A stretch of 48,042 nt of DNA from Fidelibacterota bacterium (GCA_024278595.1 JAJRSW010000102.1:1-48042), one strand, 5' to 3'; counted from the stretch's first letter, positions 36,142-43,978 are shown. Numbers and translations: made by a program. The notes: generated by a model not told the origin, from the letters alone.

Positions 36142-36755
36142 GTCAGCCCGCTTATTTCCAGCCCACTGGTAATTGTACCCACCAAACCAAGATCAAGGCT
36201 TCCCGTTTTATCGCGGAACTCTTTCCGGTGAAGAATGAAGATGAGGTCCAGAATTACCTCAATGAGGTTAAAAAGCGCGAGTACACTGCCAATCACCACT
36301 GTTTTGCCTGGCGATTGGGGGTGGGTGATGATGAAGTTTGGCGGGTTAGTGACGATGGCGAGCCTGCAGGTACGGCTGGGAAACCGATCTATCTGGTGCT
36401 ATCGGGAGCTAATCTCACCAATGTGCTGGCAGTGGTGACCCGTTACTTTGGTGGTACGAAATTGGGCAAGGGGGGCTTGATGAGGGCCTATGGTGGTGTG
36501 GTTCAGGAGGCTTTAGCGTTACTCAAGAAAAAGGGGTACATTCCCCGGGTTACTCTGGAGTGTCACTGTGATTTTGAGCATGCAAATCTGGTTTACCGTC
36601 TCATTGAAACCTTTGGTGCTCAATTGAGAAATCAGGATTACGCTGAGGGTGTCACCATCCTGCTAAGTATTCGAACCGATCAGGCTGATAAATTCTCCTG
36701 GGAGCTGCATGAGCTATCCAACGGATTGATCAAAGCCCGCATCCCCAGCCCCTAA
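36138..36755 (+). CDS. YigZ/IMPACT family protein
   Basis: The 205-residue protein has the UPF0029 motif HHCFAWRLG, VSDDGEPAGTAGKPI and VTRYFGGTKLGKGGLMRAYG in the N-terminal domain, and a smaller C-terminal alpha-beta domain. Bacterial members may bind tRNA or ribosomes; in eukaryotes IMPACT affects translation control. It starts with ATGA overlap to the protease gene. Confidence 0.92.
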   Translation: MSQPAYFQPTGNCTHQTKIKASRFIAELFPVKNEDEVQNYLNEVKKREYTANHHCFAWRLGVGDDEVWRVSDDGEPAGTAGKPIYLVLSGANLTNVLAVVTRYFGGTKLGKGGLMRAYGGVVQEALALLKKKGYIPRVTLECHCDFEHANLVYRLIETFGAQLRNQDYAEGVTILLSIRTDQADKFSWELHELSNGLIKARIPSP

Positions 36756-36822
36756 TCCCCAACCCAGACACTCAAACCTCCAAACCTCCAAACGTAATGA
36801 CTCCTAACAAAAGTATTTATAC

Positions 36823-36851
36823 TTGGCAAGTATTTATGCTGCTTCTATATT
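36823..36851 (+). promoter_or_regulatory. Promoter of the selenoprotein gene
   Basis: TTGGCA (36823-36828) and TATATT (36846-36851) are exactly 17 nt apart. The predicted start is near 36858, leaving a 20-nt leader with a GAGGAG ribosome site at 36865-36870, 7 nt before ATG 36878. The upstream 36756-36822 stretch holds only a C-rich AACCTCC-like repeat and an AAGTATTTATACTT palindrome. Confidence 0.7.
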
Positions 36852-36877
36852 TGGCGCAAATTTCGAGGAGATTAAAG

Positions 36878-37804
36878 ATGCGCAAGTTTTCAGCTTTTAT
36901 CACAATAATGCTGATCCTGTTTGCTTTTGGTTATGGCACGGATCGGGTTGTTCTTTTAGAATACTTTACCAACGCTGGCTGATCATACTGTGGCCCTGCA
37001 GGGGCATATCTGGACGGGTTCCAGAACAGTCACAGCGATATTTACGAATCAGTCTTCTACCACATGAGTTGGCCGGGTACTGATCCCTACTACAACTATA
37101 ATACGACTGAGGCCAACGCTCGTCAAAACTTTTACGGGGTTTCCTGGGTTCCCTGGGGTGAGATTGACGGTATAAATAATGCTGCTTCAGCGAATCCCAA
37201 TTGGGGCAATACAATTCTCACCCGATCCAACATTTTCCCTGCCATTGAATTTGGTGTCACAGGTTACTTTGAGGAGGGGAGCCGCGAAGGATCGCTCTCA
37301 ATTGGGGTAACTGCGTTGGGGACGACCAGTGGGAACAAAGATTTGCAAGTCATTCTGGTGGAAAATAATCTTTATTACATGGGTACTAATGGATATCCCG
37401 ACCACCATAACGTCATGCGTGATATGATCCCAAATGCTAATGGAACACCCATAGTTTTGACTGGTCGTTCCACAACAACCACGAATATCGACTTTGTGGT
37501 TCCCATTGAAGTCCTTATTGAAAATGCCAGGCTGGTCATTTTTGTCCAGGATCCCAGTACCAAGGCTATTCTGAATGCTACAGGTGTTTCGGTACTCTCC
37601 ATCGTTGCCGATTGCGATAATGTTGCTGGAGACATCATTGATTTTGGCGCGATTAATGTTCAAGACCTGGTGAAACTTGTCGCCATCATCATGGGAACTG
37701 ACACTGGATCTGAGTATTGCCAACTGGCAGCAGCTGATCTGAATGAAGATGGCAATATTAACATTCAGGATGTGGTCATGCTGGTGGAAATGATCATCGG
37801 TTAA
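36878..37804 (+). CDS. Selenoprotein: thioredoxin-like (Omp28-related) exported protein with U-x-x-C and dockerin-like tail
   Basis: This 308-residue frame is split by one TGA at codon 35 (36980-36982); otherwise it is open. The N-terminus is a signal peptide (MRKFSAFITIMLILFAFGYG), followed by VVLLEYFTNAG-U-SYCGPAG, where related Omp28/thioredoxin-like proteins have C-x-x-C (the usual pattern is FTNTGCGPC); here the first Cys is replaced by Sec, giving U35-S-Y-C38. The rest (up to about 240) is an Omp28-like domain and the tail (about 250-308) has dockerin-like repeats, INVQDLVKLVAIIMG and DLNEDGNINIQDVVMLVEMIIG. It has a promoter, a strong GAGGAG box, a terminator and a post-UGA hairpin. 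The same contig encodes tRNA-Sec. Alternatives are a pseudogene or a sequence error, which fit less well with the position of the stop. Confidence 0.85.
36980..37009 (+). promoter_or_regulatory. Candidate bacterial SECIS element
   Basis: Starting 10 nt after the in-frame UGA (36980-36982), GCCC (36993-36996) pairs with GGGC (37002-37005) around loop UGCAG, and AUA (36986-36988) with UAU (37006-37009 region) may extend it. The apical loop lies about 15 nt beyond UGA and includes G, close to the known spacing for SelB-binding hairpins. It is short, so it needs folding to confirm. Confidence 0.5.
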
Positions 37805-37827
37805 ATTTATTTTGCCCAATTGGTTTT

Positions 37828-37860
37828 AAAGCGCGGATTTTTATCCGCGCTTTTTATTTT
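37828..37860 (+). terminator. Intrinsic terminator of the selenoprotein gene
   Basis: AAAGCGCGGA (37828-37837), loop TTTTTA, TCCGCGCTTT (37844-37853) form a 10-bp perfect stem with TTTTTATTTT following. It lies 24 nt after the stop and before tadA. Confidence 0.93.
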
Positions 37861-37888
37861 CAGGGGTTTTGAGAAAGGACAACTAATC

Positions 37889-38371
37889 ATGCCTGGGATC
37901 TCATTGTTGAATACTGATTCTCACGCCCACTGGATGGGTGAGGCTTTCAGAGAGGCTGAAAAGGCTTATGCGGCCAAGGAAATACCGGTGGGGGCGGTCA
38001 TTGTCCTGAACAATCAGATCATTGGTCGCGGGTATAACCAGCGTGAGAGCTTAAAGGATCCCACGGCCCATGCCGAGATCATTGCAATTACGGCTGCAGC
38101 CAATCATCTGAATGATTGGCGCCTCACAGATGCAAGCATATATGTAACACTGGAACCCTGCCCCATGTGTGCTGGTGCCATCCTTAACGCACGGATAGCC
38201 CGGGTGGTTTTTGGTGCTGATGATCCAGACCATGGTGGGTGTGGGGGTGCGATTCAACTCTGTTCCGGAAAATATCTGAATCACAAGGTTGACATCATTG
38301 GTGGCATTCTGGAAGCTAGGTGTAAAGGAATTCTGGATAGTTTTTTCCGGGAAAGTAGATCAGTAAAATAA
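37889..38371 (+). CDS. tadA: tRNA-specific adenosine deaminase TadA
   Basis: From ATG 37889, with AAAGGA 9 nt upstream, the 160-residue protein deaminates A34 of tRNA-Arg to inosine. The zinc motifs are HAEII (His and proton-shuttling Glu) and PCPMCAGAIL (two Cys). A longer reading from 37820 runs through the terminator at 37828 and is rejected. Confidence 0.95.
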   Translation: MPGISLLNTDSHAHWMGEAFREAEKAYAAKEIPVGAVIVLNNQIIGRGYNQRESLKDPTAHAEIIAITAAANHLNDWRLTDASIYVTLEPCPMCAGAILNARIARVVFGADDPDHGGCGGAIQLCSGKYLNHKVDIIGGILEARCKGILDSFFRESRSVK

Positions 38372-38461
38372 TCCAAGGCAAACCATAAATCGTTGCTGCC
38401 CTACGGGACCCATTTATATTCACAGGCTATTATTCACTGCTGGTGAAGATTTATAATCAAG

Positions 38462-38548
38462 GGAGAGGTGGCAGAGCCTGGTTTAATGCACTGCACTCGA
38501 AATGCAGCGTACCTTCGGGTACCGGGGGTTCGAATCCCTCCCTCTCCG
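38462..38548 (+). tRNA. tRNA-Ser (anticodon CGA)
   Basis: The 87-nt class II tRNA has an acceptor stem GGAGAGG/CCTCTCC, anticodon stem CTGCA/TGCAG with loop CTCGAAA (anticodon CGA), a long variable arm (GTACC-TTC-GGGTAC) and T-loop TTCGAAT; discriminator G, CCA not encoded. Its 3' end plus one base is copied at 43304-43321, marking the integration site of a genomic island. Confidence 0.95.
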
Positions 38549-38549
38549 C
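38532..38549 (+). repeat. Attachment site in tRNA-Ser (left end of island)
   Basis: GAATCCCTCCCTCTCCGC covers the T-loop end and acceptor 3' strand of tRNA-Ser. The identical 18 nt occur at 43304-43321, in no gene. This is the classic layout of att sites made by a tyrosine recombinase acting at a tRNA 3' end. No integrase remains between them. Confidence 0.8.
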
Positions 38550-38792
38550 TCACAATTGTATCTATATGTTTATACTGTATTTATATCATTATAATTTTTA
38601 ATTTGTGTCAAAATTGGGATAACCATGCATCTTGAATTATATAAAAAATCTTAATTTCTGCTTAAAATGAGGCACATCTTATCGCAATTTCCATATCCAG
38701 CAGGTATTTTGCTCTGGTGGCCGATATAACATCTGGCATATCCCCAAATAAAAAATAGCCATTTAGTTTCGTCATGGTTGGCAGTTAAATTG

Positions 38793-41252
38793 ATGCTATA
38801 CATGAAGAACAAAAATCCAAACTTAGCCCAACAGATAAAATCAATCCGCCAGGAATTGAATGAGTTGGATGTAAAGCGAATTCACCTTGAGCATGAACTG
38901 CATGTTTTGGAAAAGGATCACGATTTGTCACTCAAAGGTGTTGGAGAGACAATCGATGGTACGGCTAGTGTTCATAGCAAATCACATCATGATTTGAAGA
39001 TCAAACTTTTTATGAGTTTGTTCAAGGGCAGAACAGATGTTTTCGCAAAGCGGTTTGAGAGTCAAAAAACCGGAAAATCAGGATATCAGCCTGCCTGTGA
39101 GAATGAATGGGTTACCGGGCTATGTGAAAAGCCTAAAGTGAAATGTGCAAATTGCGAGCATCGTGAGTTTACGCCCCTTTCAGAGATAGTCATACGAGAT
39201 CATCTACTGGGCTATGTCCTTTCTGACAAACGACAGCGTGATTTCACAGTTGGCATCTACGCTCTGTTGGAGAATGAAACCTGTCATTTTCTAGCAGTGG
39301 ATTTTGACGGTTCTAACTGGCAAACAGATATTTCAGCATATTTGCGAACCTGCAGGAACTATTCCATTCCGGCTGTGATGGAACGGTCTCGTTCTGGCAA
39401 CGGAGGTCATATCTGGATATTCTTCTCTGACCCCCTCGCAGCTAAAACTGCCCGAACAATGGCGTCATTTATTCTAACAGAAACAATGGAAGATCACCCG
39501 GGAATTGGATTTGACTCCTATGATAGATTTTTCCCAAATCAGGATACAATGCCCAAAGGCGGCTTCGGAAACCTCATCGCATTACCCCTCCAAGGCCATC
39601 CACGCTTAAATAAGAATAGCGTATTTATTGATGACAACATGCACCCTTTCACTGACCAATGGGAATTTTTATCCACTATTAAAAAGATGTCCAGTGCTGA
39701 GGTGGAAGCAATAGTTGAAAATGCTCGCACAAAAGGGAATGTCCTTGGTGTTAGACTTGTTAACCTGGAAGATGACGATGAGCCCTGGACTGCACCTCCT
39801 TCCAGACGAAGAGATCTAGATCCTATTCAGGAAGCACTCCCTTCTAGTCTTACTTTGGTGCTGGGGAATCAGATCTACATAGAAAAGTCGAACCTACCTC
39901 CTGCCCTGATAAATCGATTAATTCGGATAGCAGCTTTTCAAAACCCTGAGTTTTATAAAGCTCAAGCCATGCGATTATCTACCTGGAACAAGCCCAGGAT
40001 TATTGCATGTCATGAAGAATTCTCAAAACATATTGGTCTGCCTAGAGGTTGCCTGGAGGAAGTTACTGAGCTTCTGGATTCACTTTCAGTTACGTCTGTG
40101 ATCATTGATGAACGTGAACAGGGGGTACGGTTATCACTTAAATTTCAGGGTGAGCTTTACTCTGATCAGGAAAAGTCTATCAAGTCATTGCTACCTTATG
40201 ATACTGGTATTTTATCCGCAGCAACAGCCTTCGGCAAAACTGTAGTAGGGATTGCCCTTCTTGCTAACCGGAATGTAAATACACTTATTCTTGTTCATAG
40301 AAAACCTCTCATGGACCAGTGGATTGCAGCCTTGCAAAAATTCCTAGATATCAATAATGAGAGCATCGGGTATATCGGCGGTGGGAAGTGGAGCCCAACA
40401 GGTATCATAGATGTAGCCATGATACAAAGCCTCAGTCGAAAAGGCGAGGTAAAGGATATTGTAGGAAAATATGGGCACCTAATTGTCGATGAGTGTCACC
40501 ATATTTCAGCTCGTAGTTTTGAAATTGTTGCCCGTCAGTGTAAAGCGAGATATGTATTAGGTCTCACTGCAACCGCTGTGCGGAAAGATGGTCATCATCC
40601 GATTATCTTTATGAATATTGGACCAATTCGTTTCAAAGTCGGGCATCGAAAACAGGCAGCTAAAAGGCCGTTTACTCACAAGGTAGTTTTCAGGAATACA
40701 AATCTCTTACTGCCCTCGGAACTTTCAGGAAAAGATGATTTGCAAATCCACGAAATCTATGCATTTATTATGAAAAATGATCAACGAAATGAAATGATTG
40801 CTGACGACATCGTCCGGGTAGCTCAAGCGGGTAGAACATCTCTCGTCCTCACTGAACGTAGGGATCATCTTGAAGAACTGAATCTGTTACTCTCAGCACG
40901 CATTGATAATATTGTCATTCTTCATGGTGGAATGGGAAAAAAGCAAAAACAAGCGTTGATGGAAAAATTAAATGCAGATGATACTGGTCAAGTAATTATC
41001 GCCACTGGTCGGTATATAGGTGAAGGTTTTGATTTGGCAAAACTGGATACCCTTTTTTTGACAATGCCTGTTTCCTGGAAAGGTGTTTTAACACAATATG
41101 CCGGACGTCTGCATCGCCTCCACGCTGATAAAAAGGAAGTCATTATCTATGACTACGTTGATGGGAATATTCCAATGTTAGCTAGAATGCATAAACGTCG
41201 GTTATCTGGATATCGATCAATTGGTTACACTAGTGTTCAGTCAACCTTGTAG
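38793..41252 (+). CDS. TOTE-type conflict protein: AEP primase plus SF2 helicase
   Basis: The 819-residue protein begins with a coiled-coil (about 10-45), then a zinc knuckle (C102, C111, C118, C121), then an archaeo-eukaryotic primase domain (VDFDG with D170 and D172, RSRSGNGGHIW, SYDRFFPNQDTMPKGGFGNLIALP). After about residue 440 comes an SF2 helicase: Walker A-like SAATAFGKT, DECHH box, LTATAVR, then QYAGRLHRLHA (motif VI). This order matches the TOTE-type primase-helicases known from defence islands, thought to use primase and helicase activity against invading nucleic acid. The C-terminus was changed by the MITE: without it the frame would run 13 residues further, to TAG at 41467. ATG 38802 and TTG 38778 are other starts. 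Confidence 0.85.
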   Translation: MLYMKNKNPNLAQQIKSIRQELNELDVKRIHLEHELHVLEKDHDLSLKGVGETIDGTASVHSKSHHDLKIKLFMSLFKGRTDVFAKRFESQKTGKSGYQPACENEWVTGLCEKPKVKCANCEHREFTPLSEIVIRDHLLGYVLSDKRQRDFTVGIYALLENETCHFLAVDFDGSNWQTDISAYLRTCRNYSIPAVMERSRSGNGGHIWIFFSDPLAAKTARTMASFILTETMEDHPGIGFDSYDRFFPNQDTMPKGGFGNLIALPLQGHPRLNKNSVFIDDNMHPFTDQWEFLSTIKKMSSAEVEAIVENARTKGNVLGVRLVNLEDDDEPWTAPPSRRRDLDPIQEALPSSLTLVLGNQIYIEKSNLPPALINRLIRIAAFQNPEFYKAQAMRLSTWNKPRIIACHEEFSKHIGLPRGCLEEVTELLDSLSVTSVIIDEREQGVRLSLKFQGELYSDQEKSIKSLLPYDTGILSAATAFGKTVVGIALLANRNVNTLILVHRKPLMDQWIAALQKFLDINNESIGYIGGGKWSPTGIIDVAMIQSLSRKGEVKDIVGKYGHLIVDECHHISARSFEIVARQCKARYVLGLTATAVRKDGHHPIIFMNIGPIRFKVGHRKQAAKRPFTHKVVFRNTNLLLPSELSGKDDLQIHEIYAFIMKNDQRNEMIADDIVRVAQAGRTSLVLTERRDHLEELNLLLSARIDNIVILHGGMGKKQKQALMEKLNADDTGQVIIATGRYIGEGFDLAKLDTLFLTMPVSWKGVLTQYAGRLHRLHADKKEVIIYDYVDGNIPMLARMHKRRLSGYRSIGYTSVQSTL

Positions 41253-41426
41253 TGTGTGAAAAGTCGCAGGAGTTTTTGATTGATAACAAGGCGGATATTT
41301 TGAGTATAGCCTTAGCTATGCTCATAATATTCAACGCCGTTAGCAACATAAAGAACCAGACCTGCCTGCGCTCTGCTACGGCAGGCAAGGCTTGGTTGCG
41401 TCAATACAGGGTTGACTGGACACTAG
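41230..41426. mobile_element. Complete MITE-like element (copy C)
   Basis: The 197-bp element has 17-bp terminal inverted repeats with one mismatch: CTAGTGTTCAGTCAACC at 41230-41246 and GGTTGACTGGACACTAG at 41410-41426. CTAG at both ends is probably the duplicated target. The interior matches the contig-end copies in order (TGTAGTGTGT, AGTCGCAGG, GATAACAAGGC, GAGTATAGC, GGTTGCG) but differs at many bases. The central hairpin is kept by paired changes: GGCG/CGCC and AATATT here, AAATAAAT/ATTTATTT in the ends. It carries no protein and must have moved in trans. Its first TAG (41250) ends the helicase gene. Confidence 0.8.
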
Positions 41427-41550
41427 TCAACCTAAGGAAAAGAAGCCACTAGACAATTCCGAATTTTAGCCCAAGAATGTGTAGCCTCCACAAGATACGA
41501 TTGATGGCCCCTCGCGCTTTAAATCACCATCCATCTTAATTATCGTTTTT

Positions 41551-41834
41551 TTTCTACCAACCCTTTTTCTGCTTTCTACCAACCCAGGTCATTGAACAGC
41601 CCCATCTGTTTTATCCGCAATATATGGGATAATCCAAACCCCGCCTTTGTCTCCACCAATTCTTTCTAACACCTTTACATACTTAAGTTTAGCAATATGT
41701 TTATCCACAGTTGTAGTGCTGGTATCAATATTACTAGCAATTTCATTAATCGTAATTTTTGGTTGTTTCCATATTTGTTCTAATACCTTCCAAGCATTTT
41801 CTACCAACCCCTCATCAAGTTTTTCTACCAACCC
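41551..41834. repeat. Four copies of a 13-nt motif
   Basis: TTTCTACCAACCC occurs at 41551-41563, 41573-41585, 41798-41810 and 41822-41834. On the minus strand it reads GGGTTGGTAGAAA. The last two copies encode GLVE in the AlbA_2 protein, the first two lie past its stop codon. It looks like a local expansion or decay of a tandem GLVE-encoding repeat. Confidence 0.7.
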
Positions 41835-43007
41835 CTTTTTAATATTTTCCCAACTGTCGGTTGCTGAGACACTTTCAGATTTAACAGGGCGTTTCAGGGT
41901 TATTATAAAATCCTGCCCCGAAACCGTTACTTTCGGCTTTGGTAACTTGTAATCAGCCATCCAATCATTGATATTTTGGATCCCGGTACCCCACTTCTCA
42001 ATATACCGCACCAGGTAAAGCAACTCAGCTATCGTTCCATTCCGTAGGACAGATTTATGAGGTTGTTTGAGCTTTTCTAGAGTCATCCCTTGAGGAAGCA
42101 ATCCAGGTGACCAGATTTCAATTCTATCATCAAAGATCGCCACATCCACTGCTGATGAAATCCGGTAATCCCGGTGTGCAACTGCATTGGCAATTGCTTC
42201 TCTGATTGCCCGATATGGTACTTCGTAGTGACTTTCTCTTCTACCGGTGTCATTATTAACTTCGGCTTCTTTTCGAATATTTCTCAGGACAAAATTCTCT
42301 GCTTGATCAATCTGACTGAAAACATCACCCTTGATATTCAAATGGTCGAGCATTCTTCCGGTTTTATCAAGCCCCTCAAACACGGCACATTGAGTATAAG
42401 CAACGGAAAAGAACTTTGGTAGACGATATCCAAAGGCAAGAATCCCAGCAACATTAGGCTTTCCATCGGTGAGGATATTTAATTTATTCAACGTTTCAGG
42501 AGTGTCTTCCAATGGTAGGTTGCGTTCGTCATGAGCTCTGCGATAAAACCATTGAATCCGCTCATTATCCATATCTGACATTTCAGAATCTAGGGGAGAC
42601 CGGTCATAATGAAACTCCGGGTTCCCCCGTTCATACATCATTCTTTGAATTTCAACTTTAGATAATGTCGTGTTGCTAGTTCCCACTCTTTTGTAGGCCC
42701 GGCCTTTAACAAAATAGGGTCTGTCCGGTGCATTTTTCAGTTCAACGACCAACACGGATTTTCCATCAAAATCTTCCAGGAAGATATTGGGATATATCTT
42801 TGGATCAAATGAGTTGAAAACAGCCTCTTGCACTTTTCTAAAAGTTGTATCAGTAATATCAATTCCGACCGGCTTCCCTCCATCATCTACACCAAAATAA
42901 AGAGTTCCCAAATCAGTATTAGCAAACGCACACAATGTTTCAATTGCCCGGCTCAGCTGGCCAATAGAGCTCTTTAATTCAAAAGTTTGGGACTCAGTAT
43001 ATTTCAT
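41589..43007 (-). CDS. AlbA_2 domain/ATP-binding protein (Schlafen-like, RecG-related)
   Basis: The 472-residue protein has an N-terminal AlbA_2 domain (residues 1-120, with ESQTFELKSS, CAFANTDLGTLYFGVDDGGKPVG), an HATPase-type domain (about 260-330, REAIANAVAHRDYR, FDDRIEIWSPG), a short GLVEK/GLVEN repeat linker (about 383-400), and a winged helix C-terminus (ITINEIASNIDTSTTTVDKHIAKL). Such proteins are common in mobile and defence regions; role unknown. It faces the TOTE-type helicase inside the island. Confidence 0.85.
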   Translation of the reverse strand: MKYTESQTFELKSSIGQLSRAIETLCAFANTDLGTLYFGVDDGGKPVGIDITDTTFRKVQEAVFNSFDPKIYPNIFLEDFDGKSVLVVELKNAPDRPYFVKGRAYKRVGTSNTTLSKVEIQRMMYERGNPEFHYDRSPLDSEMSDMDNERIQWFYRRAHDERNLPLEDTPETLNKLNILTDGKPNVAGILAFGYRLPKFFSVAYTQCAVFEGLDKTGRMLDHLNIKGDVFSQIDQAENFVLRNIRKEAEVNNDTGRRESHYEVPYRAIREAIANAVAHRDYRISSAVDVAIFDDRIEIWSPGLLPQGMTLEKLKQPHKSVLRNGTIAELLYLVRYIEKWGTGIQNINDWMADYKLPKPKVTVSGQDFIITLKRPVKSESVSATDSWENIKKGLVEKLDEGLVENAWKVLEQIWKQPKITINEIASNIDTSTTTVDKHIAKLKYVKVLERIGGDKGGVWIIPYIADKTDGAVQ

Positions 43008-43303
43008 ATTAATCTTCCTTGCTGCTCAGCAAATATGCAGAATATATAAAGATTTTGATTGATGCCCATATTTTAGATTTAATTATTTATCAAATTGAAC
43101 AAACATCTTCTTATAAACTTTTCTTATGTTTTAAATGATAATCACTGTGCCAAAAATGTGTCAATGGGTCAAAAATGAGTCGGCAATCCATGTCCATTTC
43201 TGGAAGAAAGTGGAAGATAAATGAAGTAACTGAAAGTTCTGTAAATACTACAGATAGACCTATCTATTTGTTATTATAGTATTTAAGCGGTCTCATTTTG
43301 ATA

Positions 43304-43321
43304 GAATCCCTCCCTCTCCGC
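43304..43321 (+). repeat. Attachment site copy (right end of island)
   Basis: GAATCCCTCCCTCTCCGC is identical to 38532-38549 at the tRNA-Ser 3' end. Only 18 nt are shared; the bases before and after differ. It marks where the original sequence after tRNA-Ser resumes. Confidence 0.8.
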
Positions 43322-43537
43322 ACCTAACCATAAATCCATATATTCGAACCTGACCTGAATGGAAGCACATTTCTGCACAGGGGGATCAACTACTGAACGA
43401 GCGCCAGCGATGGGAGTTTAGCTAAGCAAACCCAACAGCAAGCCCCCCCTCCCCGCTGAGGTCTGCCCGAATACGGTCTAACTTTCTGCCAACCAAACCA
43501 CAGCTAAATTAAACTCATTTTCAAATGATATTAATTA

Positions 43538-43566
43538 TTGTCTTTACGTTCACTATTCTGTACATT
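43538..43566 (+). promoter_or_regulatory. hipBA promoter
   Basis: TTGTCT (43538-43543) and TACATT (43561-43566) lie 17 nt apart, 48 nt before hipB. The -10 box overlaps the first operator, as expected for autoregulation. Confidence 0.5.
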
Positions 43567-43598
43567 ATCGCAACTATTGTTCATTATTGTGAACATTA
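43547..43598 (+). promoter_or_regulatory. Two tandem HipB operators
   Basis: TGTTCA-TTATTG-TGAACA (43578-43595) is a perfect palindrome with 6-nt spacer. A related, imperfect copy CGTTCACTATTCTGTACA begins at 43547. The half-sites GTTCA are 31 nt apart, three helical turns, so two dimers can bind the same face. Overlap with the promoter suggests repression by HipB or HipAB. Confidence 0.6.
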
Positions 43599-43613
43599 CA
43601 TACGGAGTGACTT

Positions 43614-43955
43614 ATGAAAGCAGACTCAACAAACAGCCGGTTTAGTCGATTACCCATCCCCATAAAACGGGCATTACACGCTCTTGGTGGTGATCTAAAA
43701 AACGCCAGACGCAGAAGACGTATTCCGAGCGCGTTATTAGCTGAGCGTTCATCGATTAGCAGAACAACACTGGTAAAAATAGAAAAGGGTGAGCCTGGCG
43801 TCTCCATTGGTGCATATGCCCATGTATTGATGTCACTGGGGATGATTGAACGACTGGCTGGTCTCGCTGAGGCAAAGCATGATGAAATTGGACTAGTGCT
43901 CGAGGAGGAACGATTGCCTGAAAGAATCAGACAAAAACCCTATCAAACCAAATAG
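43614..43955 (+). CDS. hipB: HipB-type antitoxin, HTH DNA-binding
   Basis: The 113-residue protein has an Xre-type helix-turn-helix (GGDLKNARRRRRIPSALLAERSSISRTTLVKIEKGEPGVSIGAYAHVLMSLG, about 25-76). It precedes a hipA gene by 23 nt, so it is the antitoxin and autorepressor of the pair. GGAG lies before the ATG. Confidence 0.9.
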   Translation: MKADSTNSRFSRLPIPIKRALHALGGDLKNARRRRRIPSALLAERSSISRTTLVKIEKGEPGVSIGAYAHVLMSLGMIERLAGLAEAKHDEIGLVLEEERLPERIRQKPYQTK

Positions 43956-43978
43956 TTTAAACCAGGAGAGAATATTAA

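Larger units (their letters stand above)
38550..43303. mobile_element. tRNA-Ser genomic island (~4.8 kb)
   Basis: The segment between the two 18-nt att copies holds a TOTE-type primase-helicase, a MITE-like insertion and an AlbA_2/ATPase protein on the opposite strand. There is no integrase, so it is immobile, was mobilised in trans, or has lost one. Its genes are longer and more AT-rich in places than their neighbours by eye. The two genes are convergent with the MITE between them. Confidence 0.7.
43008..43613. other. Gap with island right end and hipBA control region
   Basis: This 606-nt stretch has no gene. It contains the AlbA_2 gene's upstream region (43008-43140, AT-rich), the att copy at 43304-43321, a GC-richer stretch 43380-43480 that looks like remnant DNA, and from 43538 on the hipBA promoter and operators. 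Confidence 0.6.

Noticed and set aside
37820-37888. Longer start of tadA
   Set aside because: It would translate the terminator hairpin; ATG 37889 has a ribosome site.
43440-43460. Third att copy (CCCTCCCCGC)
   Set aside because: It differs from the 18-mer in several bases and is only a C-rich stretch.
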